The notes below the pieces were generated by a model. The model did no database searches. It saw only the letters and a list, made by a program, of their open reading frames with translations, and was not told the DNA's origin. DNA of 64,000 nt from Omphiscola glabra (taxonomy: Eukaryota; Mollusca; Gastropoda; Lymnaeidae). Each line of letters opens with the position of its first letter. Within the stretch, counting starts at the first letter, position 1. Made by a program: the position numbers and the translations under genes. The stretch spans positions 5,580,481 through 5,644,480 of the forward strand of contig OZ024807.1 in NCBI GenBank assembly GCA_964017045.1, written 5' to 3'. Of the stretch, positions 22,879 through 33,534 are shown in pieces.

Positions 22879-23372
22879 TAACTTCCAAAAACTATTCGGA
22901 CTTCACTTTAACACTCGCCATGACCACCCTTTAACAAACTATTTTTTCCTCCACACAAATACACACACTTGTGAGGGGAGTGGGGAGGAGGGCCACCGAC
23001 TGTTCACAAGTTTGTCCTGACCAGGACAACCAGCCAGGTCGGGTCAGTTGGAATGAGCTTGACCAATGCTGGACGGGTCCAAGAATCAGGCGAGCCGCTG
23101 ACCCGGCCGGACTGATAATGATGAGGCCCCCCCTCCCCGGCTAACAGCTGACCAATCGCGAGGCCTCTTGACGTTTATTGGACAGACCTGCCTGGACTAG
23201 ACGGCGGGAGCTTGACTACGCCCGGACTACTAGCGTGACCAATGAGGGGGGATTGGTCACTAGTTGGTTTCTGTCAAGGGAAATGTTTGTGCTGTATATT
23301 ATATAAGCTCTTAGGTCTTATATGGCTGTATCTATATAAACGTCTACTATGTGCCTTTGGTGTTGCTTTGTA
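22879..23372 (+). promoter_or_regulatory. GC-rich patch with clustered CCAAT boxes and a TATA-like word
   Basis: Between about 23060 and 23260 there are five CCAAT or inverted CCAAT words (accaatg near 23062, accaatc near 23151, attgg near 23178, accaatg near 23240, attggtc near 23252) in locally GC-rich sequence. 'tatataagctc' follows near 23299. This layout is compatible with a polymerase II promoter reading rightward, but what follows is a minisatellite and I see no downstream exon. It could equally be chance or part of an old element. Confidence 0.25.
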
Positions 23373-24047
23373 AATACCTCATCCTAAACCCAGAGCTCTA
23401 TCTATCACAGATTAAGACTTAATACCTCATACTAAACCCAGAGCTCTATCTATCACAGATTAAGACTAAATACCTCATCCTAAACCCAGAGCTCTGTCTA
23501 TCACAGATTAAGACTTAATACCTCATCCTAAACCCAGAGCTCTATCTATCACAGATTAAGACTTAATACCTCATCCTAAACCCAGAGCTCTATCTATCAC
23601 AGATTAAGACTTAATACCTCATCCTAAACCCAGAGCCCTATCTCTCACAAGACTTAATACCTCATCCTAAACCCAGAGCTCTATCTATCACAAGACTTAA
23701 TACCTCATCCTAAACCCAGAGCTCTATCTATCACAAGACTTAATACCTCATCCTAAACCCAGAGCCCTATCTATCACAAGACTTAATACCTCATCCTAAA
23801 CCCAGAGCCCTATCTATCACAAGACTTAATACCTCATCCTAAACCCAGAGCTCTATCTATCACAAGACTTAATACCTCATCCTAAACCCAGAGCTCTATC
23901 TATCACAAGACTTAATACCTCATCCTAAACCCAGAGCTCTATCTATCACAAGACTTAATACCTCATCCTAAACCCAGAGCTCTATCTATCACAAGACTTA
24001 ATACCTCAACCTAAACCCAGAGCTCTATCTATCACAGATTAAGACTT
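23373..24047. repeat. Two-variant minisatellite, 48-bp and 43-bp units
   Basis: Units contain 'aatacctcatcctaaaccca' and 'gagctctatctatcaca'. Five copies of 48 bp (starts 23373, 23421, 23469, 23517, 23565) are followed by nine of 43 bp (starts 23613 to 23957) and one final 48-bp copy (24000). The short form lacks a 5-bp 'gatta' before 'agactt'. Confidence 0.97.
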
Positions 24048-24149
24048 AAGAAGAAATGGTCCAGTAACTGACAGCAACGCAACTACTTTTCCGGTATACG
24101 TTACTATAAGAGCAGTGGGACTCTTGCAATATATTATGTGACTCTTACA

Positions 24150-24336
24150 CAGGGCCGGTCCTAGCAATTGCGGGGCCCTATGCGAAACGGATTGCGCGGG
24201 GCCCTTTCTGGGTAGTAATAAGGATAATAAGTGAAAATTAAGATTTTGTATTAGAAAATAAATTCTGGGCGGGGGCCTATGAAAGTGCGGGGCCCATTGC
24301 GGCCGCATAGTTTGCAATGGCCTAAGGCAAGCCCTG
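24150..24336 (+). mobile_element. 187-bp hAT-like mini-element, copy 1
   Basis: Terminal inverted repeat 'cagggccgg' at the left faces 'gcaagccctg' at the right; the interior has several 'ggggccc' words and 'gtattagaaaataaattc'. Flanks 'ctcttaca' (24142-24149) and 'ctcataca' (24337-24344) agree at 7 of 8, as expected for hAT insertion. A - strand open frame spans it, rich in arginine and proline; the same peptide pattern occurs at 62.9 kb because the element is the same. Not a gene. Confidence 0.8.
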
Positions 24337-24504
24337 CTCATACATTAAGTTTTTCAATAGCATACACTAGCACACTCCAACTGGAGCACAGAGGCCAGTC
24401 TCCACAAAACGGTTACAGTTACAGAATAGATTAAAAACTTTAAGATTTCTCTTTTAAGATAAAAATCCCCCAAAAGAACACCGATGATTGTCCATACTTT
24501 ACAT

Positions 24505-24703
24505 CAGTGGTTCCCAACCTGCAGGACACTTCCAAGGGACTCCGAGGCCGCCCCTTCCTCCCGCAAAACTACCCCTTAACACTATTAACTAGAACCAGTA
24601 TCACATAAGGTATACCTAACATCCCCCTCTCCCCCAAAAGCCAATAGATTCTGAAAAGTGATTCGGGGTTAAAAAAAAAAAAAAAAAAAGATGGGAACCA
24701 CTG
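24505..24703. mobile_element. hAT-type mini-element with CAGTGGTTCCCAACC ends
   Basis: Begins 'cagtggttcccaacctgc' and ends 'agatgggaaccactg', an inverted pair of about 13 bp. The interior is C-rich then a long A run (24671-24689). Flanking 8-mers 'ctttacat' and 'cttcgtga' share only their first three bases, so the insertion is old or the boundary is off. Confidence 0.6.
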
Positions 24704-24848
24704 CTTCGTGAGTTTCCATGACCTGAAAAGTTATAGATGATTATAAAAAAAGGATATATCCTTAGTGCCATCCACATCAATTTTCTCAACCAAAAAGTGA
24801 TCGAATAGCTTATAATTTATAGCATGGGATGGCGAACTATTCACAGCA

Positions 24849-25170
24849 CTACTAGCTACAACCCGTCAAAGAATGGCGGCCGTAATGTGTCAACTTCTCA
24901 CCTACTAAAGTTAAAGTTAATAGGCAAAAAGCATGCATTTAAGTAACACACTATATAAGATTCCCTGTTAGTGCTACCCCCTCCCCCCCCCCGTAACGCA
25001 AACGCCCTGATTATATTAATATTCTAATGCCCCCCTCCCCCACCACACTTTTAGTTTAATTACACTTGCTGTTCCCGCGAACAAAAAAGAAGAAATTACG
25101 CACCAGACGCACTTGCGGTATTTTAAAGAATCTCATTTAGTGCGGTTATCGGGAATTTTATTGTGTGCAA
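24849..25170 (+). mobile_element. Repeat family D, copy 1
   Basis: Unclassified dispersed repeat defined by comparison within this window. It starts with 'ctactagctacaacccgtca', continues through 'acttctcacctactaaagtt' and 'tctaatgccccc', and ends in 'ttacgcaccagacgcacttg', 'cggtattttaaag' and 'gcggttatcgggaatttta'. The same order of blocks occurs at 47.3, 54.2 and 62.8 kb. No coding capacity or TIR recognised. Confidence 0.7.
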
Positions 25171-25315
25171 TCAACGCCGGCTGGTAGCGCTAGTGACATT
25201 GCTGCGCAGAGAGTCGTTCAGTTTGATGACTTTTAACACGGATTGAGATTGAAATAGTGGAAAATAAAACTTCACACAAGTAAATACTACAGCCCAACAG
25301 AGGTGGACTGAACTT

Positions 25316-25800
25316 TCATATCGTAATTATACACAGATTCAATATTCATAGCTTAATTATACACAAATTCTACATTCCTAGCTTAATTAGACACAAATTC
25401 AACATTCATAGCTTAATTATACACAAATTCTACATTCCTAGCTTAATTAGACACAAATTCTACATTCATAGCTTAATTATACACAAATTCAACAATCATA
25501 GCTTAATTATACACAAATTCTACATCCCTAGCTTAATTAGACACAAATTCAACATTCATAGCTTAATTATACACAAATTCTACATTCATAGCTTAATTAT
25601 ACACACATTCTAAATTCATAGCTTAATTAGACACAAATTCTACATTCATAGCTTAATTATACACAAATTCTACATTTATAGCTTAATTATACACAAATTC
25701 TACATTCATAGCTTAATTAGACACAAATTCAACATTCATAGCTTAATTAGACACAAATTCAACATTCATATCTTAATTAGACACAAATTCACATTCAAAG
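25316..25800. repeat. Minisatellite, 30-bp unit, about 16 copies
   Basis: Unit built on 'attcatagcttaattataca' and 'caaattctac'. Variants atac/agac and ctac/caac alternate in places, giving a partial 60-bp or longer rhythm. Confidence 0.96.
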
Positions 25801-25885
25801 CGTAATTATAGAAAAATTCAAAAATGTTATTGATTTCAAGACTACAATCGTTGGCAAACAGTTCACTGAATTTATTTCTCTAACA

Positions 25886-26082
25886 CAGTGGTTCTCAACC
25901 TTCCTAATGCCGCGACCCTTTAATACAATTCCTCAAGCTGTGGCGACCCCCCAAACGCAAAATTATTTTCATTGCTACTTCATAACTGTAGGAAATAAGT
26001 CTTTTCCGATGGTCTTAGCGACCCTCGTGCAAGGGTCAGTCGACCCCCAAAGGGGTCGCGACCCACAGGTTGAGAACCGCTG
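25886..26082 (-). mobile_element. SPIN-like hAT mini-element, copy C
   Basis: Starts 'cagtggttctcaaccttcct' and ends 'caggttgagaaccgctg'; 'aatgccgcgaccctttaata' and 'ttccgatggtcttagcgacc' inside match the family as I know it. It is 197 bp, in the same orientation as copy B. Flanks 'ctctaaca' and 'cttacgtt' do not match, so the target duplication has decayed. Confidence 0.83.
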
Positions 26083-26590
26083 CTTACGTTTTGCTTCGTG
26101 TACACACAGTTGATTCAGAAGCTTTGAGAAAACAAGTAATCCGCATTTTTTTTAAAAAGCCTCTTGCTCATCAGAAGTAATAGAAAATCAACCCCCCCCC
26201 CCCCTTTCCCTCACTGGACTTCTATGCTACTTTAACAGGCCTCCTCGTCTGCAACACTGACTTAAACTCAAAACAAGATGATGGAAATTTTTACAAATGC
26301 GTGCTGGAGGGTTTGGAGAAAACATGGTGATGGAGGGAGAGAGAGAGAAAGAAAAAAGACGAAACACATTTCTAAAACTCCAACTCCGCCCTTAATAGGT
26401 CGACCCTGGCATTATTCAGCTTGAGGTTTCCGGAGTAGGTCAATACTCATTTTTAGGCTGAGAACCTCGGTCTAGAGTCTAGACAGACCGACTTGTATTA
26501 AAACGGACTCTGATCAATAGTTATAGCTCAATAGATCGTCCTTGAAACGTGAAGAAATGAAACGGGAGGGGAAAATATCGCATTGCCGTG
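26083..26590. other. No gene seen
   Basis: Poly(C) at about 26191-26204, a GA patch near 26335-26360, otherwise unique. Confidence 0.5.
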
Positions 26591-26596
26591 CCGTTG

Positions 26597-26892
26597 ATTG
26601 AACTGGTTGTAATTGTTTACATTTGTACAGCCCCCAAGTGTCGTACGTTGAACTGGTTGTCATTGTTTCTATTTGTACAGCCCCCAAGTGTCGTACGTTG
26701 AACTGGTTGTCATTGTTTACATTTGTACAGCCTCAAGTGTCGTACGTTGAACTGGTTGTCATTGTTTATATTTGTACAGCCTCAAGTGTCGTACGTTGAA
26801 CTGGTTGTCATTGTTTACATTTGTACAGCCCCCAAGTGTCGTACGTTGAACTGGTTGTAATTGTTTACATTTGTACAGCCTCAAGTGTCGTA
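26597..26892. repeat. Minisatellite, 48/50-bp unit, 6 copies
   Basis: 'gttgaactggttgtcattgt' then 'atttgtacagcc' and 'aagtgtcgtac' recur. A ccccc/ct indel after 'acagc' gives the 50- and 48-bp forms. Confidence 0.95.
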
Positions 26893-27491
26893 GGATCAAT
26901 AAAAAAAAAACCATTCGTCACAAAACAAATGGAACACGGGTTTTGAGGGTGTTGGTGGGAATATCTAATGGGGGGGGGGGGGCGCCCGACCTCCGGAGTA
27001 CCGCCCATGTCAATCTTTACAAATAAGAGGCCCTTCAGCTTCAGTGTATAAGGATGAGGTGGGGATTTGGGGGTGGGTGGGGATTTGGGGGTGGGGGATT
27101 TGGGGGGGGGGGGGATTTGGGTCTAGTAATCTGCGGCCATAACAAATCTTTGAACTTGATTAATGTTGACGTGTACTGGAATGAAGAGCATTTTCGCGGT
27201 ACAAACAAGATCACTGACACCACAATGATCTTGATCAGCGGTAATTATTTCGTTTGAAAAAATATATATTATTTAAGAGTTTTAAATTTTTTTAATAAGT
27301 ATGAGGACGGATAAATCGAGTGGAAAAAGAGATTATACTACCTACAATTTCCTGTTTGATGTTTAAGCTATAGGTTATATAGATTATAGGTTATAGATTA
27401 TATATTATAGGTTATTTGATACTGTTGTCTGCAGCCGCCTGTCTGCTTTCTCTTATTTATTCACGAGGACATACATACAAATAAAAACGCC
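26893..27491. other. No gene seen; G-rich patch
   Basis: Poly(G) near 26970-26981; a G-rich patch at 27057-27118 made of 'ggggatttggggg' repeats could form G-quadruplexes. 'ataggttatagattatat' repeats lie near 27370-27415. Confidence 0.55.
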
Positions 27492-28252
27492 TCAGGCCGG
27501 GATATCACAGGCCGGGATATCACAGGCCGGGATATCACAGGCCGGGATATCACAGGCCAAGATATCACAGGCCGGGATATCACAGGCCGGGATATCACGG
27601 GCCGGATGGAATAATACCAACTGCCTTATACCTATTGTTCACTGAAGGGCCGGGATATCACAGGCCGGGATATCACAGGCCGGATGGAATAATACCAACT
27701 GCCTTATACCTATTGTTCACTGAAGGGCCGGGATATAACAGGCCGGGTTATCACGGACCGAATGGAATAATACCAACTGCCTTATACCTATTGTTCACTG
27801 AAGGGCCGGGATATCACAGGCCGGGTTATCACGGGCCGAATGGAATAATACCAACTGCCTTATACCTATTGTTCACTGAAGGGCCGGGATATCACAGGCC
27901 GGGTTATCACGGGCCGGATGGAATAATACCAACTGCCTTATACCTATTGTTCACTGAAGGGCCGGGATATCAAAGGCCGGGATATCACGGGCCGGATGGA
28001 ATAATACCAACTGCCTTATACCTATTGTTCACTGAAGGGCCGGGATATCAAAGGCCGGGATATCACGGGCCGGATGGAATAATACCAACTGCCTTATACC
28101 TATTGTTCACTGAAGGGCCGGGATATCACGGGCCGAATGGAATAATACCAACTGCCTTATACCTATTGTTCACTGAAGGGCCGGGATATCACAGGCCGGG
28201 ATATCACGGGCCGAATGGAATAATACCAACTGCCTTATACATATTGTTCATT
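27492..28252. repeat. Compound array: 15-bp repeat growing into a 78-bp unit
   Basis: The left part (27492-27606) is a plain 15-bp repeat, 'ggccgggatatcaca'. From 27608 the 15-mer is combined with a second segment containing 'ggaataataccaactgcctt' and 'tattgttcactgaa' to give a 78-bp unit (starts 27608, 27686 and on), about 8 copies, one of which has lost a 15-mer. The 78-bp period keeps a + frame open (reads G-Y-H-R-P-G-Y-H repeats). No other coding evidence. Confidence 0.95.
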
Positions 28253-28458
28253 GAAGGGCTAGGAATTTTTTCATTTAAATTAAATTTACTGACACCGACA
28301 AGCCACCAGCTCCAAGTGAAGATTAAGATCTAACCATGCTTAAAGGTAAAAAAAATTGTAACAAATAATTTGGGGAGACTCCCCTGCATGTACATAACAT
28401 CAAATAAATAAAGGGTTATTTTAGTTATCTTCCTGTTGTTGAATTTTGGGGGGATCGC
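28253..28458. other. No gene seen
   Basis: Short AT-rich unique spacer between two arrays. Confidence 0.55.
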
Positions 28459-29140
28459 GGATGAATGATCCATTAATTATATCAACGTGGATGAATGATC
28501 CATTAATTATATCAACGGGGATGAATGATCCATTAATTATATCAACGTGGATGAATGATCCATTAATTATATCAACGGGGATGAATGATCCATTAATTAT
28601 ATCAACGTGGATGAATGATCCATTACTTATATCAACGTGTATGAATGATCCATTACTTATATCAACGTGGATGAATGATCCATTAATTATATCAACGTGT
28701 ATGAATGATCCATTAATTATACCAACGTGGATGAATGATCCATTAATTATGTCAAAGTGGAGTAACGATCCATTAATTATATCAACGTGGATGAATGATC
28801 CAGTAATTATATCAACGTGGATGAATGATCCATAATTACATCAACGTAGATAAATGATCCATTAATTACGTCAACGTGGATGAATGATCAATTAATTATG
28901 TCAAAGTGGATGAACGGTCCATTAATTAAATCAACGTGGATGAATGATCCATTAATTATATCAACGTGGATGGATGATCCAAAAATATATCAACGTGGAT
29001 GAATGATCCATTAATTATATCAACGTGGATGGATGATCCATTAATAATGTCAACGTGGATGATCGATCCATTAATTATATCAACGTGGATGAATGATCAA
29101 TTAATTACTTCAACGTAGATGAACGATTCATTAATTATAT
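28459..29140. repeat. Minisatellite, 30-bp unit, about 22 copies
   Basis: Unit built on 'gatgaatgatccattaatta' and 'tatcaacgtg'. Order decays to the right of 28830, with 1-bp indels. A + frame (M-N-D-P-L-I-I-S-T) is open only in the homogeneous left part. Confidence 0.95.
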
Positions 29141-29300
29141 CATAATAAAATCTTCTTTTTACTAACAAAAACATATTAATTAAAAAAAACTTTTTTACAA
29201 AAATTAAAATAATATTATTATTTTTTAAAAACTGATATTTTGGTCGTAGTCTTAGTGCCTATGTTAGTGTTTACCTGCTTTTCCAAAGAATTATTAATTA
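28899..29300. repeat. 402-bp tandem duplication, copy 1
   Basis: From 'tgtcaaagtggatgaacgg' (28899) through the end of the 30-bp array and an AT-rich segment to 'ttttccaaagaattattaat'. It is repeated from 29301. Confidence 0.92.
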
Positions 29301-29668
29301 TGTCAAAGTGGATGAACGGTCCATTAATTAAATCAACGTGGATGAATGATCCATTAATTATATCAACGTGGATGGATGATCCAAAAATATATCAACGTGG
29401 ATGAATGATCCATTAATAATGTCAACGTGGATGATCGATCCATTAATTATATCAACGTGGATGAATGATCAATTAATTACTTCAACGTGGATGAACGATC
29501 CATTAATTATATCATAATAAAATCTTCTTTTTACTAACAAAAACATATTAATTTAAAAAAACTTTTTTTACAAAAATTAAAATAATATTATTATTTTTTA
29601 AAAACTGATATTTTGGTCGTAGTCTTAGTGCCTATGTTAGTGTTTACCTGCTTTTCCAAAGAATTATT
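29301..29668. repeat. 402-bp tandem duplication, copy 2 (shortened)
   Basis: Begins again with 'tgtcaaagtggatgaacgg' at 29301 and follows copy 1 closely, but lacks about one 30-bp unit and has a few single-base changes. Confidence 0.92.
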
Positions 29669-29805
29669 TATTATTTCAGTAGTCTTAGTGCCTATGCTAG
29701 TGTTTACCTATTTTTCCAAAGAATTATTTATTATTTCAGTAGTCTTAGTGCCTATGTTAGTGTTTACCTATTTTTCCAAAGAATTATTTATTATTTCAAT
29801 AGGTT
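29630..29805. repeat. 60-bp tandem repeat, 3 copies
   Basis: 'agtcttagtgcctatgttag' then 'tgtttacctatttttccaaa' recur every 60 bp. It seems to have grown from the end of the 402-bp duplication. An 86-codon + frame here repeats V-V-L-V-P-M-L-V-F-T; rejected as a gene. Confidence 0.93.
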
Positions 29806-30109
29806 TGTGCATTTTTGTGTTTTTAATTGTTTTTTTTTCCTTCTTCTGTTATTTTTTCTTCTTAGTCAATTAGTAATTGAGGCCATGATAATCTCGCTTT
29901 TAAAAAAATGAACTGCCAAGTACTTTTAAAAATAATTAATTTATGAATTAAAAAAAAAAAAACTGCATCGAGTTTTAGGTTGAGATGGGTGAAAAAGTTG
30001 TTTTTTCTCTTTTATGTCCTAGTCAGTGCCCAAAAGAATGTTATCTATACACCCTGTGAATGAGTACAGATGATAAAACAATAATCTGCCAAAAGAATGT
30101 CATCGATAC
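29806..30109. other. No gene seen
   Basis: T-rich then A-rich unique sequence. Confidence 0.55.
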
Positions 30110-30805
30110 ACAACTTTGTATGAAATATTTGAAACTTGTAAGGCTTTCTTAGAACTTGTATGAAATATTTGAGACTTGTAAGGCTTTCTTAGAACTTGTA
30201 TGAAATATTTGAAACTTGTAAGGCTTTCTTAGAACTTGTATGAAATATTTGAGACTTGTAAGGCTTTCTTAGAACTTGTATGAAATATTTGAAACTTGTA
30301 AGGCTTTCTTAGAACTTGTATGAAATATTTGAGACTTGTAAGGCTTTCTTAGAACTTGTATGAAATTTGAAACTTGTAAGGCTTTCTTAGAATTTGTATG
30401 AAATATTTGAGACTTGTAAGGCTTTCTTAGAACTTGTATGAAATATTTGAGACTTGTAAGGCTTTCTTAGAACTTGTATGAACTATTTGAAACTTGTAAG
30501 GCTTTCTTAGAACTTGTATGAAATATTTGAGACTTGTAAGGCTTTCTTAGAATTTGTATGAAATATTTGAGACTTGTAAGGCTTTCTTAGAATTTGTATG
30601 AAATATTTGAGACTTGTAAGGCTTTCTTAGAACTTGTATGAACTATTTGAAACTTGTAAGGCTTTCTTAGAACTTGTATGAAATATTTGAAACTTGTAAG
30701 GCTTTCTTAGAACTTGGAATACAATATTTTAAACGTGTTAAGTATAAGCTTTCTTGGAACTTCAATAAAATATTTGAAACTTGTAAGACTTACTTGGAAC
30801 TTGTA
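30110..30805. repeat. Minisatellite, 40-bp unit, about 16 copies with dimer rhythm
   Basis: Unit 'cttgtatgaaatatttgaaa' plus 'cttgtaaggctttcttagaa'. In the first six copies 'gaaact' and 'gagact' alternate strictly, an 80-bp dimer, before the pattern breaks. The last copies (from about 30716) are diverged. Confidence 0.96.
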
Positions 30806-31639
30806 TGAAATAATGGCATATTAATTTATCTTTTGTAAAGAAAAGAAACTTTTTGCAATTTATAATTTGAAAACAGAAGAAAAAAATGAATTTAATAATA
30901 AAACGTTGCGATTTGACTAAAATAAAAGGTAACAAATAACAGTAATTTTTCAAGACTGGTGTAGAATCCTGGCAGTGCATATTTATCTTTCGCAGCACAT
31001 TCTCTTCCGCTTTCGAAGACACGTTTGTAAAGACTAAAACGTCTACATACAAAACATAAACAAAAATACCCCCCCCCCCCCCCCAAAAAAAAAAAAACAC
31101 AAAAAAAAAACACAAAAAAAAACCCAGACCCCAAACGTAAACTGCCAACCCAGTTTCAGCCCGCCAACCCAAGCATCTGCTGGGATGTTCCTGTCACATG
31201 GGGCCGTAAATCTCGGACAGTGAGTTATGTAAGCAGCGCACCAAACGCGACCGTTACGACCAATTTAGCATTGTCCCAGGCTCGCGACATGACAGTCTAA
31301 TAAATGCAATTTAAAATTATAACTGTCATGGCGAATGTATCGCTTCCGCTGACGGCCGGTTCCATTCACGAACGAAAGGAGCTAGGGTGCAATTAACTCT
31401 GGAGACATTTACAGTCGAGTTAAGCCACCATGAACCTAAGACTGTATATAGGTTTTTTAAACACATTATTATTATTTTTTTTTAAATTTAAAGTTAGTTA
31501 CTTTCATTTATTTTAAACTAAATTGCGTTCCCCCCCCCCCCCCCCCGTGACATAGTTGTAGCTCCTTATTTCACCAGTAGGTTGGTTGACAATAATCTAA
31601 AGAAAATTAGGGAGAGACCAAACCCAACAAAGGCCCACC
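30806..31639. other. No gene seen
   Basis: Poly(C) then poly(A) near 31069-31097, and poly(C) near 31530-31546. At 31431 'gccaccatgaacc' is a strong Kozak-like context but opens only 28 codons of low-complexity sequence. Confidence 0.5.
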
Positions 31640-31885
31640 CACCCCGAGAGCCGACTGGACTCAGGACCCACCCCACTCAGGGCCCACCACACCCAGGGCC
31701 CACCCATCCCCCGGGCCCACCCCACCCAGGGTCCACCCCACCCAGGGCCCACTCCACCCAGGGCCCATTCCACCCTGGGCTTACCCCACACTAGGCTTAC
31801 CCCACCCTAGGCTTACCCCACTCGGGGCCCACGCCACTCAAGACCCACACATACCTGGGCCCACACAACCCAGGGCCCACCTGAC
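31640..31885. repeat. C-rich imperfect minisatellite, about 15-bp unit
   Basis: 'cccacccagggcccac' words recur with ccat, cacc and ggct variants; about 14 loosely spaced copies. Confidence 0.85.
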
Positions 31886-32581
31886 CCTTTAAAAGAAAAC
31901 GGATGACAGAAGAAAAACAGCACAAGTGTCTCAGTTAAGACAAAGAGAGACAAATGCTATTATTTCACTCTATCCCCAGAGCAGCACCACCAACCACCAT
32001 CTTCCAGTCTCCCCCCCCCCCCTTCTCGTAACAATAACACTCGTTTTTCTTAAATAGTCCAGAGGACTTCTCCAGTCCTGGCCCGACGCCCGTCCCTAAT
32101 GATACCCTCTAGGACCCTTCAAACAAGCTAAAGCACACACAGCCCCCCTCGAAATTGGAGCAACACTGAATGGCGTGGGAGGCGGCTATTGGGAAATGGG
32201 GAGGACGACAGGACTGAGATTCGGAGGCCAAGGTCTGGGGGGTTGGGGGGGGGGGTGTCAGCGGACAGGAACATCAGTCGACGACGGGCAACACTTGGGG
32301 ATAGTTCACCATATTGTTAGGACAATCTGTCACCGTTTGGGATTTTGTGCATATGGTCATTTCCTCGACCTTCTGAGGCTTTGGGTCCATCCGAAGGTGC
32401 GTCTGTCAGATGTGGTCATCAATCTGTCACAAGACAGTCATAATTTTTTTTGGGCCCTTAAAATTTTTTTTTTTTTTTAAATTTAAAAAAAACAAATGGA
32501 TATAACGGGTTTTTATTCCTAGTAGTCAGTCACGTGACAAAACATGTAACGAAATAAGTCCCTGTCTGTCATTTGAAAGCC
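31886..32581. other. No gene seen
   Basis: Poly(C) near 32011-32020, poly(G) near 32245-32255, poly(T) near 32464-32479. A 101-codon + frame (32175-32480) ends in the T-run and shows no domain. Confidence 0.5.
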
Positions 32582-33354
32582 GATTTTGACCACTGCATGC
32601 GATTGACCACTGCATACTATTGACCACCACTGCATGCTATTGACCACTTCATGCTATTGACCACTGCATCCGATTGACCACTGCATGCTATTGACCACTG
32701 CATGCTATTGACCAAAGCATGCTTTGACCACTGCATGCTATTGACCAAAGCAGTCTATTGACCAAAGCAGGCTATTGACCAAAGCATGCTATTGACCACT
32801 GCACGCTATTGACCACCACTGCATGCTATTGACCAAAGCATGCTATTGACCACTGCATCAGATTGACCACTGCATGTTATTGACCACTGCATGCTATTGA
32901 CCAAAGCAAGCCTTGACCACTGCATGCTATTGACCAAAGCATGCTATTGACCACTGCATGCTATTGACCACTTCATGCTATTGACCACTGCATCCGATTG
33001 ACCACTGCATCCTATTGACCAATGCATGCTATTGACCAAAGCATGCTTTGACCACTGCATGCTATTGACCAAAGCAGGCTATTGACCAAAGCAGGCTATT
33101 GACCAAAGCATGCTATTGACCACTGCATGCTATTGACCACCACTGCATGCTATTGACCAAAGCATGCTATTGACCACTGCATCCGATTGACCACTGCATG
33201 CTATTGACCACTGCATGCTATTGACCAAAGCATGCTTTGACCACTGCATGCTATTGACCAAAGCATGCTATTGACCACTGCATGCTATTGACCACCACTG
33301 CATGCTATTGACCACCACTGCATGCTATTGACCACCACTGCATGCTATTGACCA
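32582..33354. repeat. 17-bp minisatellite with ~324-bp higher-order repeat
   Basis: Basic unit 'ctattgaccactgcatg', about 45 copies, with 'accaaagcatg', 'accaccactgcatg' and 'catccgatt' variants. A run of variants beginning 'tgaccacttcatg' at 32641 is repeated in the same order from 32965 (offset 324), and part of it again near 33180. Confidence 0.96.
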
Positions 33355-33534
33355 GTGCTGATTGTGGCGTAACAAAGAACATGGAATATATCGTTCCACT
33401 CTATAATTGGTGTGGCAAGATGGTATTCGAAAAAATACTTGTTTTTTTTTTAAATTGTATTTTAAGTGTCGTAGTTTCTAATGGGAATCCGTTATAGGAT
33501 TAGAAATCGTAGTGTAAGCATTAGAAAGAAATGG

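Noticed and set aside
27635..28333. 232-codon + frame with 26-residue repeats
   Set aside because: Derived from the 78-bp array; no signal peptide, splice sites or flanking coding sequence.
31431..31520. ATG in a strong Kozak context, possible first exon
   Set aside because: Only 28 low-complexity codons before a stop, and no downstream exon visible.
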